Assembly: GCF_009604375.1 (NCBI RefSeq)
Contig: NZ_WEGH01000007.1
Coordinates: forward strand, 1-64,000
DNA: 64,000 nucleotides
Direction: 5' to 3'
Source of the DNA: Actinomadura macrotermitis
Lineage (GTDB): Bacteria > Actinomycetota > Actinomycetes > Streptosporangiales > Streptosporangiaceae
A model generated the notes under the pieces. That model did no database searches. It worked only from the letters and a program-made list of their open reading frames with translations, and was not told the DNA's origin. The first letter of the stretch is position 1. Every line of letters starts with the position of its first letter. The position numbers and the translations under genes are program-made. Positions 49,129-57,037 of this stretch are shown here, piece by piece.

Positions 49129-51090
49129 TCACCGAGAGAGATCGTTCAGACGCAGAGCGAGTTGGATCTCCAGGGCCCGCTCGGGGGAGTTCCAGTCCGG
49201 GCCGAGCAGCGCCGCCACCCGGTCCAGGCGCTGCACGACGGTGTTGACGTGCACGTGCAGCTCGTCCTTGGCGCGGGCGAGGCTGCCGCCGCAGGCGAAG
49301 TAGGCGCGCAGCGTCCGCACCAGGCCGGTGCCGCGCCGGGCGTCGTAGTCCAGGACCGGGCCGAGCGTCGCGGTGACGTAGCCGTCCAGGTCGTGGACGT
49401 CGCCGAGCAGGACGCCGAGGAAGCCGAGGTCGGCGGCGCTCGCGCCGTCCCCGGTGCGGCCGAGCGCGGTGAGCGCCCGCAGGCAGCGCGCCGCCTCGGC
49501 GTGGGCGGCGGCCAGCGCGGCGGGCCCGGCCGCCGGGCCCGCCGCGGCGACGGTGACGGGCACGCCGGCGAGCCGGGTGAGCTGCGCGGCGGCGGTCCGG
49601 GCGGCCGCGCCGGGCGCGGTGCCGCCCGTGCCGTCGCCCGTACTGCTGTTCGCGGGGAGGAGCATGACGGTGGCCCCGGCGTGGTCGGCGCTCACCCGGT
49701 CGCCGCCGAACAGGTACTGCCGGGCGGCCGAGGCCAGCGCGCCCGGCGGGGCGTCGCCCTCGGCGAGCAGGACCAGGTGGGGGCGGTCCAGGTCGACGCC
49801 GAGGCGGCGGCCGCGCTCGACCAGCCCGCGCGGGTCGCGGCCCGGCGCGGTGAGCAGGTCGACGATGAGGTCGCCGCGGACCCGGTTCTCGGCCTCGGCG
49901 ACCGAGCGGCGCAGGAGCAGCAGCAGCGCGGTGACCACGCTCGCCCGCTCGAACAGCCGCCGGTCGGGGTCGTCCAGCCGCGGCCGCCCGTGCAGGACGA
50001 GCGCGCCGAGCGGCTCGGGGCCGGCGAGGACGGCGCACACCCAGCGCCCGCCGCGCCGGACCGCCCGCCCGGACGCGCGGGACTCGGCCGCGGCCTCGGC
50101 GAGCCCGGCGGGGGAGGGGCCCGGGGGAGCCGGGCCGTCCGGGGCGGCGGCGAGCTCGCGGCCGCCGGCGTCGTGCACGGTGATCGCGCCGTCCAGCAGC
50201 TCGGCGACGGCGGCGGCGACCTGGCCGGCCCCGCCGCCGCGCAGCACCAGGTCGGTGAGCCGGTCGTGGGCCTCGGCGGCGCGCTGCATCGCCGCCGAGT
50301 GCGCGCGGATGACGGCGTTGGCCTCGGCGAGGTCGGCCAGCGTCGCCCGGTTGCCGGCGATGACGCCGGCGGTGTCGATGGCGATGGCGGCGTGCGCGGC
50401 CAGGGAGCACAGCAGCGCCACCTCGTCGGGGGAGAACGCGCGCGGGGTGCGGTCGGCGGCGAACAGCACGCCGATGACCTTGCCGCCCGTCCCGCCGCCC
50501 GAGCCGAGCAGCAGCGGGACGCCGAGGATCGCGACGAGGCCCTCGTCCAGCACCCCGGCGTCGATGGCCGGCGTGTGCCGGAACCGGGTGTCGGTGCGGT
50601 AGTCGGGGGTGGCGTAGGGCCGCGCGGTCTGGGCGACCAGGCCGCCGAGGCCGTCGCCGAGGCTGAGCCGCAGGCTCTGGAACAGCGGGGAGACCGAGCC
50701 GTCGGTGACGCGCATGTAGGTGTCGCCGGCGTCCTCGTCGGGCAGCGTCAGGTAGGCGGTGTCGGTGCCGAGCAGCATCCGGGCGCGCCGCACGATCGAC
50801 CGCAGCACCGCGTCCAGGTCGCGCAGCGCGGCCAGGTCGCCGGCGGTGTCGAACAGCGCGGTGAGCTCGGCCTCCCGGCGGCGGTGCTGGTGCAGCACGT
50901 CGCGCAGGCGCAGGGCCGTGGCGGTGGCCAGCTCCACCTCGGTGAGGTCGCGTTCGGCGGCGCCCCGGGCGCGCGCCTCGGCCGCCACGGCGCCGAACGC
51001 CCCGGCCGGGGCGTCCTCGGCGAGGAGCTCCAGCAGGCGGCGGGCGTACGCGGCGGCCGGGACGGGTTCTGCTGACATCGGTCCGGTCAT
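49129..51090 (-). CDS. GAF-PucR-type transcriptional regulator
   Basis: A 653-residue regulator. A GAF domain (about 85-245: TAGDLAALRDLDAVLRSIVR, DGLGGLVAQTARPYATPDYR, VIGVLFAADRTPRAFSPDEV) is followed by a helical signalling segment. The PucR C-terminal helix-turn-helix is at about 590-645: RTLRAYFACGGSLARAKDEL, HVHVNTVVQRLDRVAALLG. The middle region (330-570) is Ala/Gly-rich and GGDEF-like in position but without a catalytic motif. It is the third gene on one strand after the dehydrogenase and transporter genes, 20 bases from the latter, so it is probably the local regulator of 3-hydroxybutyrate use, although effector and sites are not visible. Confidence 0.92.
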   Translation of the reverse strand: MTGPMSAEPVPAAAYARRLLELLAEDAPAGAFGAVAAEARARGAAERDLTEVELATATALRLRDVLHQHRRREAELTALFDTAGDLAALRDLDAVLRSIVRRARMLLGTDTAYLTLPDEDAGDTYMRVTDGSVSPLFQSLRLSLGDGLGGLVAQTARPYATPDYRTDTRFRHTPAIDAGVLDEGLVAILGVPLLLGSGGGTGGKVIGVLFAADRTPRAFSPDEVALLCSLAAHAAIAIDTAGVIAGNRATLADLAEANAVIRAHSAAMQRAAEAHDRLTDLVLRGGGAGQVAAAVAELLDGAITVHDAGGRELAAAPDGPAPPGPSPAGLAEAAAESRASGRAVRRGGRWVCAVLAGPEPLGALVLHGRPRLDDPDRRLFERASVVTALLLLLRRSVAEAENRVRGDLIVDLLTAPGRDPRGLVERGRRLGVDLDRPHLVLLAEGDAPPGALASAARQYLFGGDRVSADHAGATVMLLPANSSTGDGTGGTAPGAAARTAAAQLTRLAGVPVTVAAAGPAAGPAALAAAHAEAARCLRALTALGRTGDGASAADLGFLGVLLGDVHDLDGYVTATLGPVLDYDARRGTGLVRTLRAYFACGGSLARAKDELHVHVNTVVQRLDRVAALLGPDWNSPERALEIQLALRLNDLSR

Positions 51091-51109
51091 CGTGGCACGG
51101 GCGCGGACC

Positions 51110-52471
51110 TCAGGTCGACGCCGGGGAGGCGGGCCGGGCGGCCGTGCCGGAGCCGGCCGCCGCCAGGTCGCGGCCCCGGGTCTCGCGTCCGGCGAGCAGG
51201 GCGAGGACGGTGACGAGCGCGGCGAGCGACACGTACACCGAGATCGGGGTGGAGTCCCCGGCGGACTTAAGCAGCGCGGTCGCGATGAGCGGCGCGGGGG
51301 CGCCCGCGGCGACCGAGGCGAACTGCGCGCCGATGGAGGCGCCCGAGTAGCGGGTGCGGGTGGAGAACAGCTCGGAGAAGTACGCCGCCTGCGGCGCGTA
51401 CATCGCGCTGTGGAAGACCAGCCCGACGGTGACGGCGAGCGTCAGCAGGGGGAACGACTTGGTGTCGACCAGCGCGAAGAACGCCCACGCCCAGGCGCCG
51501 ACGCCGACCGCCCCGGCGAGGTAGACCGGCCTGCGGCCGACCTTGTCCGACAGTGCGCCGAACAGCGGGATCAGGCAGAACTGCACGGCGGAGGCGATGA
51601 GCACGGCGTTCAGCGCGGTCTGCTTGCCGAGCCCGAGGTGCTCGACGCAGTAGGCGAGGACGAACGTCGTCAGCACGTAGTAGGAGATGTTCTCGGCCAT
51701 CCGCGCGCCCATGGCGACCAGCACGTCGCGCCAGTGGTGGCGCAGCACCGCGAGCAGGGGCGGCTGCTCGGGCGCGGCGGCCTCGCGCCGCCCGGCCTCG
51801 GCGAGGGCCTCCTTGAACACCGGCGACTCGTCCACCGAGATGCGGATCCACAGGCCGACGCCGACGAGGACGGCCGACAGCAGGAACGGCACCCGCCAGC
51901 CCCACGACAGGAACGCCGCGTCGTCCTGCACGGCGGTCATGAGCGACAGCACGCCGGCCGCGAGCAGGTTGCCCGCCGGGACGCCGCCCTGCGGCCAGGA
52001 CGCCCAGAACCCGCGGCGCCGGGCGTCGCCGTGCTCGGAGACCAGCAGCACCGCGCCGCCCCACTCGCCGCCGACCGCGAACCCCTGCACGAGGCGCAGC
52101 ACGGTGAGCAGCAGCGGCGCGGCGACGCCGATGGAGTCGTAGCCGGGCAGCAGGCCGATCAGGGTGGTCGCGCCCCCCATCAGCAGCAGGCTGACGACCA
52201 GCAGGTTCTTGCGGCCGATCCGGTCGCCGAAGTGGCCGAACACCAGCGCGCCGACGGGCCGGGCGGCGAAGCCGATGGCGTAGGTGAGGAACGCCAGCAG
52301 CGTCCCGGTGAGCGGGTCGGACTTGGGGAAGAAGACGTGCCCGAACACCAGGGCGGCGGCGGACCCGTACAGGAAGTAGTCGTACCACTCGATGGTGGTG
52401 CCGATGAGGCTGGCGGCGACGACGCGGCGCAGCGCGCCGGGCGCGGTCGTGGGCGGGGAGGTGTCGGTCAT
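51110..52471 (-). CDS. MHS-family MFS transporter (metabolite:proton symporter)
   Basis: A 453-residue 12-helix transporter with the MHS signatures SLIGTTIEWYDYFLYGSAAA at the N-terminus, RPVGALVFGHFGDRIGRKNL (the motif A loop), LRLVQGFAVGGEWGGAVLLV, and FGALSDKVGRRPVYLAG in the second half. MHS members import organic acids such as shikimate, ketoglutarate or citrate. Its place between the 3-hydroxybutyrate dehydrogenase gene (37 bases upstream) and the PucR-type regulator suggests 3-hydroxybutyrate or a related hydroxy acid as substrate. That is inference from context. Confidence 0.94.
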   Translation of the reverse strand: MTDTSPPTTAPGALRRVVAASLIGTTIEWYDYFLYGSAAALVFGHVFFPKSDPLTGTLLAFLTYAIGFAARPVGALVFGHFGDRIGRKNLLVVSLLLMGGATTLIGLLPGYDSIGVAAPLLLTVLRLVQGFAVGGEWGGAVLLVSEHGDARRRGFWASWPQGGVPAGNLLAAGVLSLMTAVQDDAAFLSWGWRVPFLLSAVLVGVGLWIRISVDESPVFKEALAEAGRREAAAPEQPPLLAVLRHHWRDVLVAMGARMAENISYYVLTTFVLAYCVEHLGLGKQTALNAVLIASAVQFCLIPLFGALSDKVGRRPVYLAGAVGVGAWAWAFFALVDTKSFPLLTLAVTVGLVFHSAMYAPQAAYFSELFSTRTRYSGASIGAQFASVAAGAPAPLIATALLKSAGDSTPISVYVSLAALVTVLALLAGRETRGRDLAAAGSGTAARPASPAST

Positions 52472-52508
52472 GGCTTCACCGTTCTCAGGGGGGTGGGGGT
52501 GGAGCGGG

Positions 52509-53273
52509 CTACTGGGCGGTCCAGCCGCCGTCGAGAGGGAGGGAGGCGCCGGTGATGTGCCCCGAGTGCGGGCCGCACAGCCACAGCACCGCCTCGGCGA
52601 CCTCGTCCGGCGCGACCAGGTGCTTGATGGCGCTGCGGGCGAGCAGGACCTGCCCGACCACCTGGTCCTCGGGGATCCCGTGCGCCTCGGCCTGCGCGGC
52701 GATCTGCCCGGTGACCAGCGGCGTCGCGACGTAGCCGGGGCTGACGCAGTTGCTGGTCACCCCGTGCGGGGCGCCCTCCAGCGCGGTGACCTTGCTGAGG
52801 CCCTCCAGCGCGTGCTTGGCCGTGACGTAGGCCGACTTGTAGGGGCTGGCGCGCAGGCCGTGCACCGAGGAGATGTTGACGACGCGCCCCCAGCCCCGCC
52901 GGTACATGTGCGGCAGGGTGCGGCGCAGGATCCGGAACGGCGCCTCCACCATGACCCGCTGCATCAGCGCGAACGTGTCCGGGGGGAATTCGTGCAGGGG
53001 CGCGACGTGCTGGAGGCCGGCGTTGTTGACGACGATGTCGGCGTCCGAGGGCAGCGCGTCGGCCGCGCCGGGATCGGCGAGGTCGACGACGTGCGCGACG
53101 CCGCCGACCTCCGCGGCCACCTTCTCGGCGGCCTCGCCGGCCCGGTCGACGACGTGCACCCGCGCGCCCGCCGCGCCGAGCCGCACGGCGCAGGCCCGGC
53201 CGATGCCGCCGGCGGCGCCGGTGACCAGCGCCGTGCGCCCGGCGAGCGGTCTCGCTTCCGCGTTGGGTTCCAT
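52509..53273 (-). CDS. 3-Hydroxybutyrate dehydrogenase
   Basis: A 254-residue SDR. The cofactor motif is TALVTGAAGGIGRACAVRLG; the NNAG segment reads VVNNAGLQHVAPLHEFPPD; the active site has VVNISSVHGLRASPYKSAYV with TAKHALEGLS (Ser, Tyr, Lys); and CVSPGYVATPLV follows. The GLQHVAPLHEFP and SSVHGLRASPYKSAY blocks are characteristic of D-3-hydroxybutyrate dehydrogenases, which oxidise 3-hydroxybutyrate to acetoacetate with NAD. It is the first gene of the unit with the MHS transporter and PucR-type regulator. The ATG start follows the family pattern; the frame is open upstream but without protein character. Confidence 0.9.
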   Translation of the reverse strand: MEPNAEARPLAGRTALVTGAAGGIGRACAVRLGAAGARVHVVDRAGEAAEKVAAEVGGVAHVVDLADPGAADALPSDADIVVNNAGLQHVAPLHEFPPDTFALMQRVMVEAPFRILRRTLPHMYRRGWGRVVNISSVHGLRASPYKSAYVTAKHALEGLSKVTALEGAPHGVTSNCVSPGYVATPLVTGQIAAQAEAHGIPEDQVVGQVLLARSAIKHLVAPDEVAEAVLWLCGPHSGHITGASLPLDGGWTAQ

Positions 53274-53308
53274 GGCCGCACGATAGAAAGCCCCCGCGGC
53301 CGCACCCA

Positions 53309-53355
53309 TGTGGCCGGTCCACACAATCACCCGGCGGAACATGGTGACTTCCGCC
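53309..53355. promoter_or_regulatory. Two inverted repeats in the bdh / cydA divergent region
   Basis: TGTGGCCGGTCCACA (53309-53323) lies 36 bases from the dehydrogenase start and fits an operator of that unit. GGCGGAA...TTCCGCC (53333-53355, 9-base spacer) lies further towards cydA. No Rex-like TTGTGAA...TTCACAA site is visible here, so redox control of cydAB by Rex is not supported by this stretch. Confidence 0.45.
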
Positions 53356-53498
53356 AGGTGCGCGCGGCGCCGCCGCCGGGCGCCCGGCACTCCGGTGCCT
53401 AGATCATCAGGTGCGAAAGCGCTGACCAGCGGGTACGCCCCTGAACGCGGCCGGTGGGCGGGACGTCGGCGCCGACGCTTCAGGGGGAGCCAGCAGAC

Positions 53499-54935
53499 AT
53501 GATCATGCACGCCATCGCGCACGCCGTGTCATCGGCCGGCGCCCTGTCCGCCCGCCACGGCCCGGGCTTCCCGCCGGTGGACCAGGACTACCTGCTCCAG
53601 GCCCGGCAGATGCAGGCGCTGTCGTTCGTCGTGCACATCCCGCTGGTCTGCTTCGGGATCGCGTTCCCGGTGATCATCTTGTTCACGCAGTGGCGCTACC
53701 TGCGCACCGGCGACCACGTCTACCGCCTGCTCGCCAAGCGCTGGTCGAAGGTGATGATCGCGCTGCTGGCGGTGGGCGTCGTCACCGGCACCATCCTCAG
53801 CTTCCAGTTCGGGCTGCTGTGGCCGGCGTTCACGGCGAGCTTCGGCAACGTGTTCGGGCTCGGGTTCGCGCTGGAGGGCTTCTCGTTCTTCATGGAGGCG
53901 ATCTTCAGCGCGATCTACGTGTACGGCTGGGGCCGGATGGCGACCCTGCCGCACATGCTGTCGGGCGCCGTCGTGTGCGTCACCGGCATGACCGGGTCGT
54001 TCTTCGTCATCTCGGTCAACGCCTGGATGAACCACCCGTCGGGGTTCACGGTGCGCGACGGGCGCGCCGTCCAGGCCGAGCCGTGGTCGGCGCTGTTCGC
54101 CAACTCCTACTTCTGGCACGAGTTCGTGCACATGTACTTCGCCGCCTTCGTCGTCGCCGGCTTCGTGATCGCCGGCGCCTACGCGTGGGGGTTCCTGCGC
54201 GGCCGCCGGGACCGCTACCACCGGACGGCGCTGGTGATCGCGCTGTCGATCGCGGCGGTCGCCGCGCCGCTGCAGGTCGCGATCGGCGACTGGGCGGCCC
54301 GCGAGGTCGCCGACCACCAGCCGGTGAAGCTCGCCGCGCTGGAGGGGCTCGGGCGGACGACCGAGGGCGCCCCCGAGCACCTGGGCGGCTGGTACACGGG
54401 CGGCGAGGTCAAGTACGGGATCGAGGTCCCGAAGCTGCTGTCCCTGCTGGCCTACCACAATCCCGACGCGCGGGTGCAGGGGCTGGAGACGGTGCCGCCC
54501 GACGGCCGGCCGCCGGTCAACGTCGTCCGCTACGCGTTCCAGGCCATGGTCGGGATCGGGACACTGCTCGCGCTGATCGGCGTCTTCTACCTGTACGTAC
54601 GGTTCCGGCGGCGGCGCCTGCCCGAGACACCGTGGTTCTACCGCGCGCTGATCGTCGCCGGTCCGCTGTCGGTGGTGGCGCTGGAGGCCGGCTGGACGGC
54701 CACCGAGGTCGGGCGGCAGCCCTGGGTGGTGTACCAGGTGATGCGCACCGGGCAGGCCGTCACCGGCGCCCGCGGCGTCCCGGTCGGCCTGTGGACGCTG
54801 GTGGTCGTCTACCTCGCGCTGGCCGGCGCCGTGGCCTGGCTGCTGTACCGGTTCAGCCGGGTCCCGCTGGAGGCCGACGCGCGGCAGGCCGCGCCGGCCG
54901 GGCCGCAGGAGGGGAAGGGCCGGCATGCTCGCTGA
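53499..54935 (+). CDS. cydA: Cytochrome bd-type ubiquinol/menaquinol oxidase subunit I
   Basis: A 478-residue membrane subunit with nine predicted helices. The haem ligands map to H46 in LSFVVHIPLVCFGIAFPVII, H211 in WHEFVHMYFAAF, and the Met in FQAMVGIGTLLAL. E126 and E133 of the proton path lie in ALEGFSFFMEAIF, and GRQPWVVYQVMRT near the C-terminus is family-typical. The length fits the short Q-loop class. AGGGGGAG precedes the ATG by about 10 bases. It is coupled to subunit II by an 11-base overlap and forms the terminal oxidase used at low oxygen. Confidence 0.95.
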   Translation: MIMHAIAHAVSSAGALSARHGPGFPPVDQDYLLQARQMQALSFVVHIPLVCFGIAFPVIILFTQWRYLRTGDHVYRLLAKRWSKVMIALLAVGVVTGTILSFQFGLLWPAFTASFGNVFGLGFALEGFSFFMEAIFSAIYVYGWGRMATLPHMLSGAVVCVTGMTGSFFVISVNAWMNHPSGFTVRDGRAVQAEPWSALFANSYFWHEFVHMYFAAFVVAGFVIAGAYAWGFLRGRRDRYHRTALVIALSIAAVAAPLQVAIGDWAAREVADHQPVKLAALEGLGRTTEGAPEHLGGWYTGGEVKYGIEVPKLLSLLAYHNPDARVQGLETVPPDGRPPVNVVRYAFQAMVGIGTLLALIGVFYLYVRFRRRRLPETPWFYRALIVAGPLSVVALEAGWTATEVGRQPWVVYQVMRTGQAVTGARGVPVGLWTLVVVYLALAGAVAWLLYRFSRVPLEADARQAAPAGPQEGKGRHAR

Positions 54936-56139
54936 ACTCCCGATCGTCTTCGTCCTCATCGGCATCGCCGCCTACACCGTCCTCGCCGGGGCGGACTTCG
55001 GCGCCGGCGTCTGGACCCTGCTGCCCGGCGGCGGGAAGGCGGGCGCGGCCGCGACCCGCGCGCACGCCCACCACGCGATGGGGCCGGTCTGGGAGGCCAA
55101 CCACGTCTGGCTGATCTTCGTGCTGGTGGTCACCTGGACCGCCTATCCGGTCGCCTTCGCCTCGATCACCTCCACGCTCGTGATCCCGCTGTTCGCCGCC
55201 GCGGTCGGGATCATCCTGCGCGGCACCGCGTACGCGCTGCGCGGCACGCTCGACGCGGCGCCCGGCAGCCGGCCCGTCGACGACGTCTTCGCGCTCTCGT
55301 CGGTGCTGACGCCGTTCGCCATGGGCGCCGTCGCCGGCGGCATCGCCTCCCGGCGGGTGCCCACCGGCAACGCCGCGGGCGACCTGGTCACCAGCTGGCT
55401 GAACCCCACCTCGATCCTGGTGGGGGTGCTCGCGGTGGCGGTCTCGGCCTACCTGGCCGCGGTCTACCTGGCCGCCGACGCGCGCCGGCTGGGCGAGCAG
55501 GACCTGGAGCACGACTTCCGGACGCGCGCGCTGGTGACCGGCGTGGTCACCGGGGCGATCGCCATCGCCGGCCTGTTCGTCGCGCGCGCGGACGCCCGGC
55601 CGCTCTGGGACGGCCTCACCGGCGGCGCCGGGCTCGTCATGGCCGTCGTGTCGGCCGCCGCCGGGCTGGCGACCTTCCTGCTCGTCGGGCGCAACCGCTT
55701 CGACGAGGCGCGCGCCTCGGCCGCGCTCGCCGTCGCGGCGCTGGTGGCCGGGTGGGCGGCCGCGCAGCGGCCCTACTTCCTGCGCGACCTCACCGTGAAG
55801 CAGGCCGCGGCCGGCCGCGAGACGCTGGCCGCCGTGGTCATCTCGGTCCTGGCCGGCGCCGTCATCCTCCTACCGTCGCTGTTCCTGCTGTTCCGGCTGT
55901 TCCTGCGCGGGCAGCTGGCCGGCGACGGGCCCGAGGGGCCCGACGTGCCCGCCGCCCCGGTGGAGCACCGGTCCAAGGCGCTGGGCGCGTTCACCGTCGT
56001 CTGCCTCGTGCTGGGCCTCGTCCTCACCGTCGTCGTCGGCGACGGCTGGGCGCTCCTGGCGGGCGTCGTCCTGCTGTGCGCGACGGCGGTGTCGGGGTCG
56101 CTGCTGGCCGTCGTCAGCGCCGAGGAGAGCGGGGGCTGA
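54925..56139 (+). CDS. cydB: Cytochrome bd oxidase subunit II
   Basis: A 404-residue membrane subunit. The N-terminus shows the CydB pattern AYTVLAGADFGAGVWTLLPG and HHAMGPVWEANHVWLIFVLV. RRVPTGNAAGDLVTSWLNP lies in the central loop. At 404 residues it is longer than the usual 330-380; the excess is a C-terminal extension (about 345-400) with a linker and two hydrophobic stretches, GAFTVVCLVLGLVLTVVV and WALLAGVVLLCATAVSGSLL. The cydDC assembly transporter genes are not in the window. The gene is convergent with nadE. Confidence 0.95.
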   Translation: MLAELPIVFVLIGIAAYTVLAGADFGAGVWTLLPGGGKAGAAATRAHAHHAMGPVWEANHVWLIFVLVVTWTAYPVAFASITSTLVIPLFAAAVGIILRGTAYALRGTLDAAPGSRPVDDVFALSSVLTPFAMGAVAGGIASRRVPTGNAAGDLVTSWLNPTSILVGVLAVAVSAYLAAVYLAADARRLGEQDLEHDFRTRALVTGVVTGAIAIAGLFVARADARPLWDGLTGGAGLVMAVVSAAAGLATFLLVGRNRFDEARASAALAVAALVAGWAAAQRPYFLRDLTVKQAAAGRETLAAVVISVLAGAVILLPSLFLLFRLFLRGQLAGDGPEGPDVPAAPVEHRSKALGAFTVVCLVLGLVLTVVVGDGWALLAGVVLLCATAVSGSLLAVVSAEESGG

Positions 56140-56148
56140 CCGGGCGGG

Positions 56149-56991
56149 TCAGCCCCGCCACCAGTCGTCGAGCGGGGTGACCGGGACGGCCCGCTTGTGC
56201 CGGGTCGCGAGGTAGACCGACTCCACCTTCGCCGCCACGTCCGGCGTGACGTCGGTGCCCTCCAGGTAGTCGTCGATCTCGGCGTACTTCAGGCCGAGCG
56301 CCACCTCGTCGGGCAGCGCGGGCCGGTCGTCCTCCAGGTCGGCGGTCGGCACCTTCTGCCAGGAGCTCGGCGGCGCGCCGAGCTCCTGCAGCAGCGCGGC
56401 GCCCTGGCGCTTGGTCAGCCCGGTCAGCGGGGTGACGTCGACGCCGCCGTCGCCGTACTTGGTGAAGAAGCCGGTCACCGCCTCGGCCGCGTGGTCGGTG
56501 CCCACGACGATCAGGTTCAGCTGCCCGGCGATCGCGTACTGGATCACCATGCGCTCGCGGGCCTTGATGTTGCCGCGCACGAAGTCGCGCAGCCGGGGCT
56601 CCTCGCCCAGCAGCTCGCGCAGGCCGAGCGCGGCCTCGGCGGCGACGGCGTCCGCGCTCGGCTTGACGTTCACCGCGATCGACCGGTCGGGCCGGACGAA
56701 CTCCAGCGCGATCTGCGCGTCGTGCTCGTCGGCCTGCACGCCGTAGGGCAGCCGCACCGCCACGAAGGTGGCCTCGCGCCCCTCGGCGCGCAGCTCCTCG
56801 GCGGCGAGCTGGCAGAGCCGGCCCGTCAGCGTGCTGTCCTGCCCGCCGCTGATCCCGAGCACGTAGCCCTTGGCGGGCGTCGACCGCAGGTAGTCCTTGA
56901 GGAACTCGACCCGCCGCCGGATCTCGTCCTTGGGGACGATGGTCGCCTTGACGCCGAGCTCGGCGAGGATCTGCTCCCGTAGGTTCGCCAT
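56149..56991 (-). CDS. nadE: Ammonia-dependent NAD+ synthetase
   Basis: A 280-residue enzyme for the last step of NAD synthesis (deamido-NAD amidation). The PP-loop is YVLGISGGQDSTLTGRLCQL. VRLPYGVQADEHDAQIALEF, the NIKARERMVIQYAIAGQLNL helix, VVGTDHAAEAVTGFFTKYGD and GVDVTPLTGLTKRQGAALL are all conserved. The lack of a glutaminase domain makes it the NH3-dependent type. The ATG (MANLREQIL) matches family N-termini; in-frame upstream sequence is probably untranslated. It is a single gene, convergent with cydB. Confidence 0.96.
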   Translation of the reverse strand: MANLREQILAELGVKATIVPKDEIRRRVEFLKDYLRSTPAKGYVLGISGGQDSTLTGRLCQLAAEELRAEGREATFVAVRLPYGVQADEHDAQIALEFVRPDRSIAVNVKPSADAVAAEAALGLRELLGEEPRLRDFVRGNIKARERMVIQYAIAGQLNLIVVGTDHAAEAVTGFFTKYGDGGVDVTPLTGLTKRQGAALLQELGAPPSSWQKVPTADLEDDRPALPDEVALGLKYAEIDDYLEGTDVTPDVAAKVESVYLATRHKRAVPVTPLDDWWRG

Positions 56992-57037
56992 TCCCGCACT
57001 GTACTGGCCGGAATCGGGCCCCCGGAAGCCGGGGCGG

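Noticed and set aside
53274..53498. A Rex redox-sensor operator upstream of cydAB
   Set aside because: No TTGTGAA-type inverted repeat is present. The inverted repeats seen there do not match the Rex consensus.
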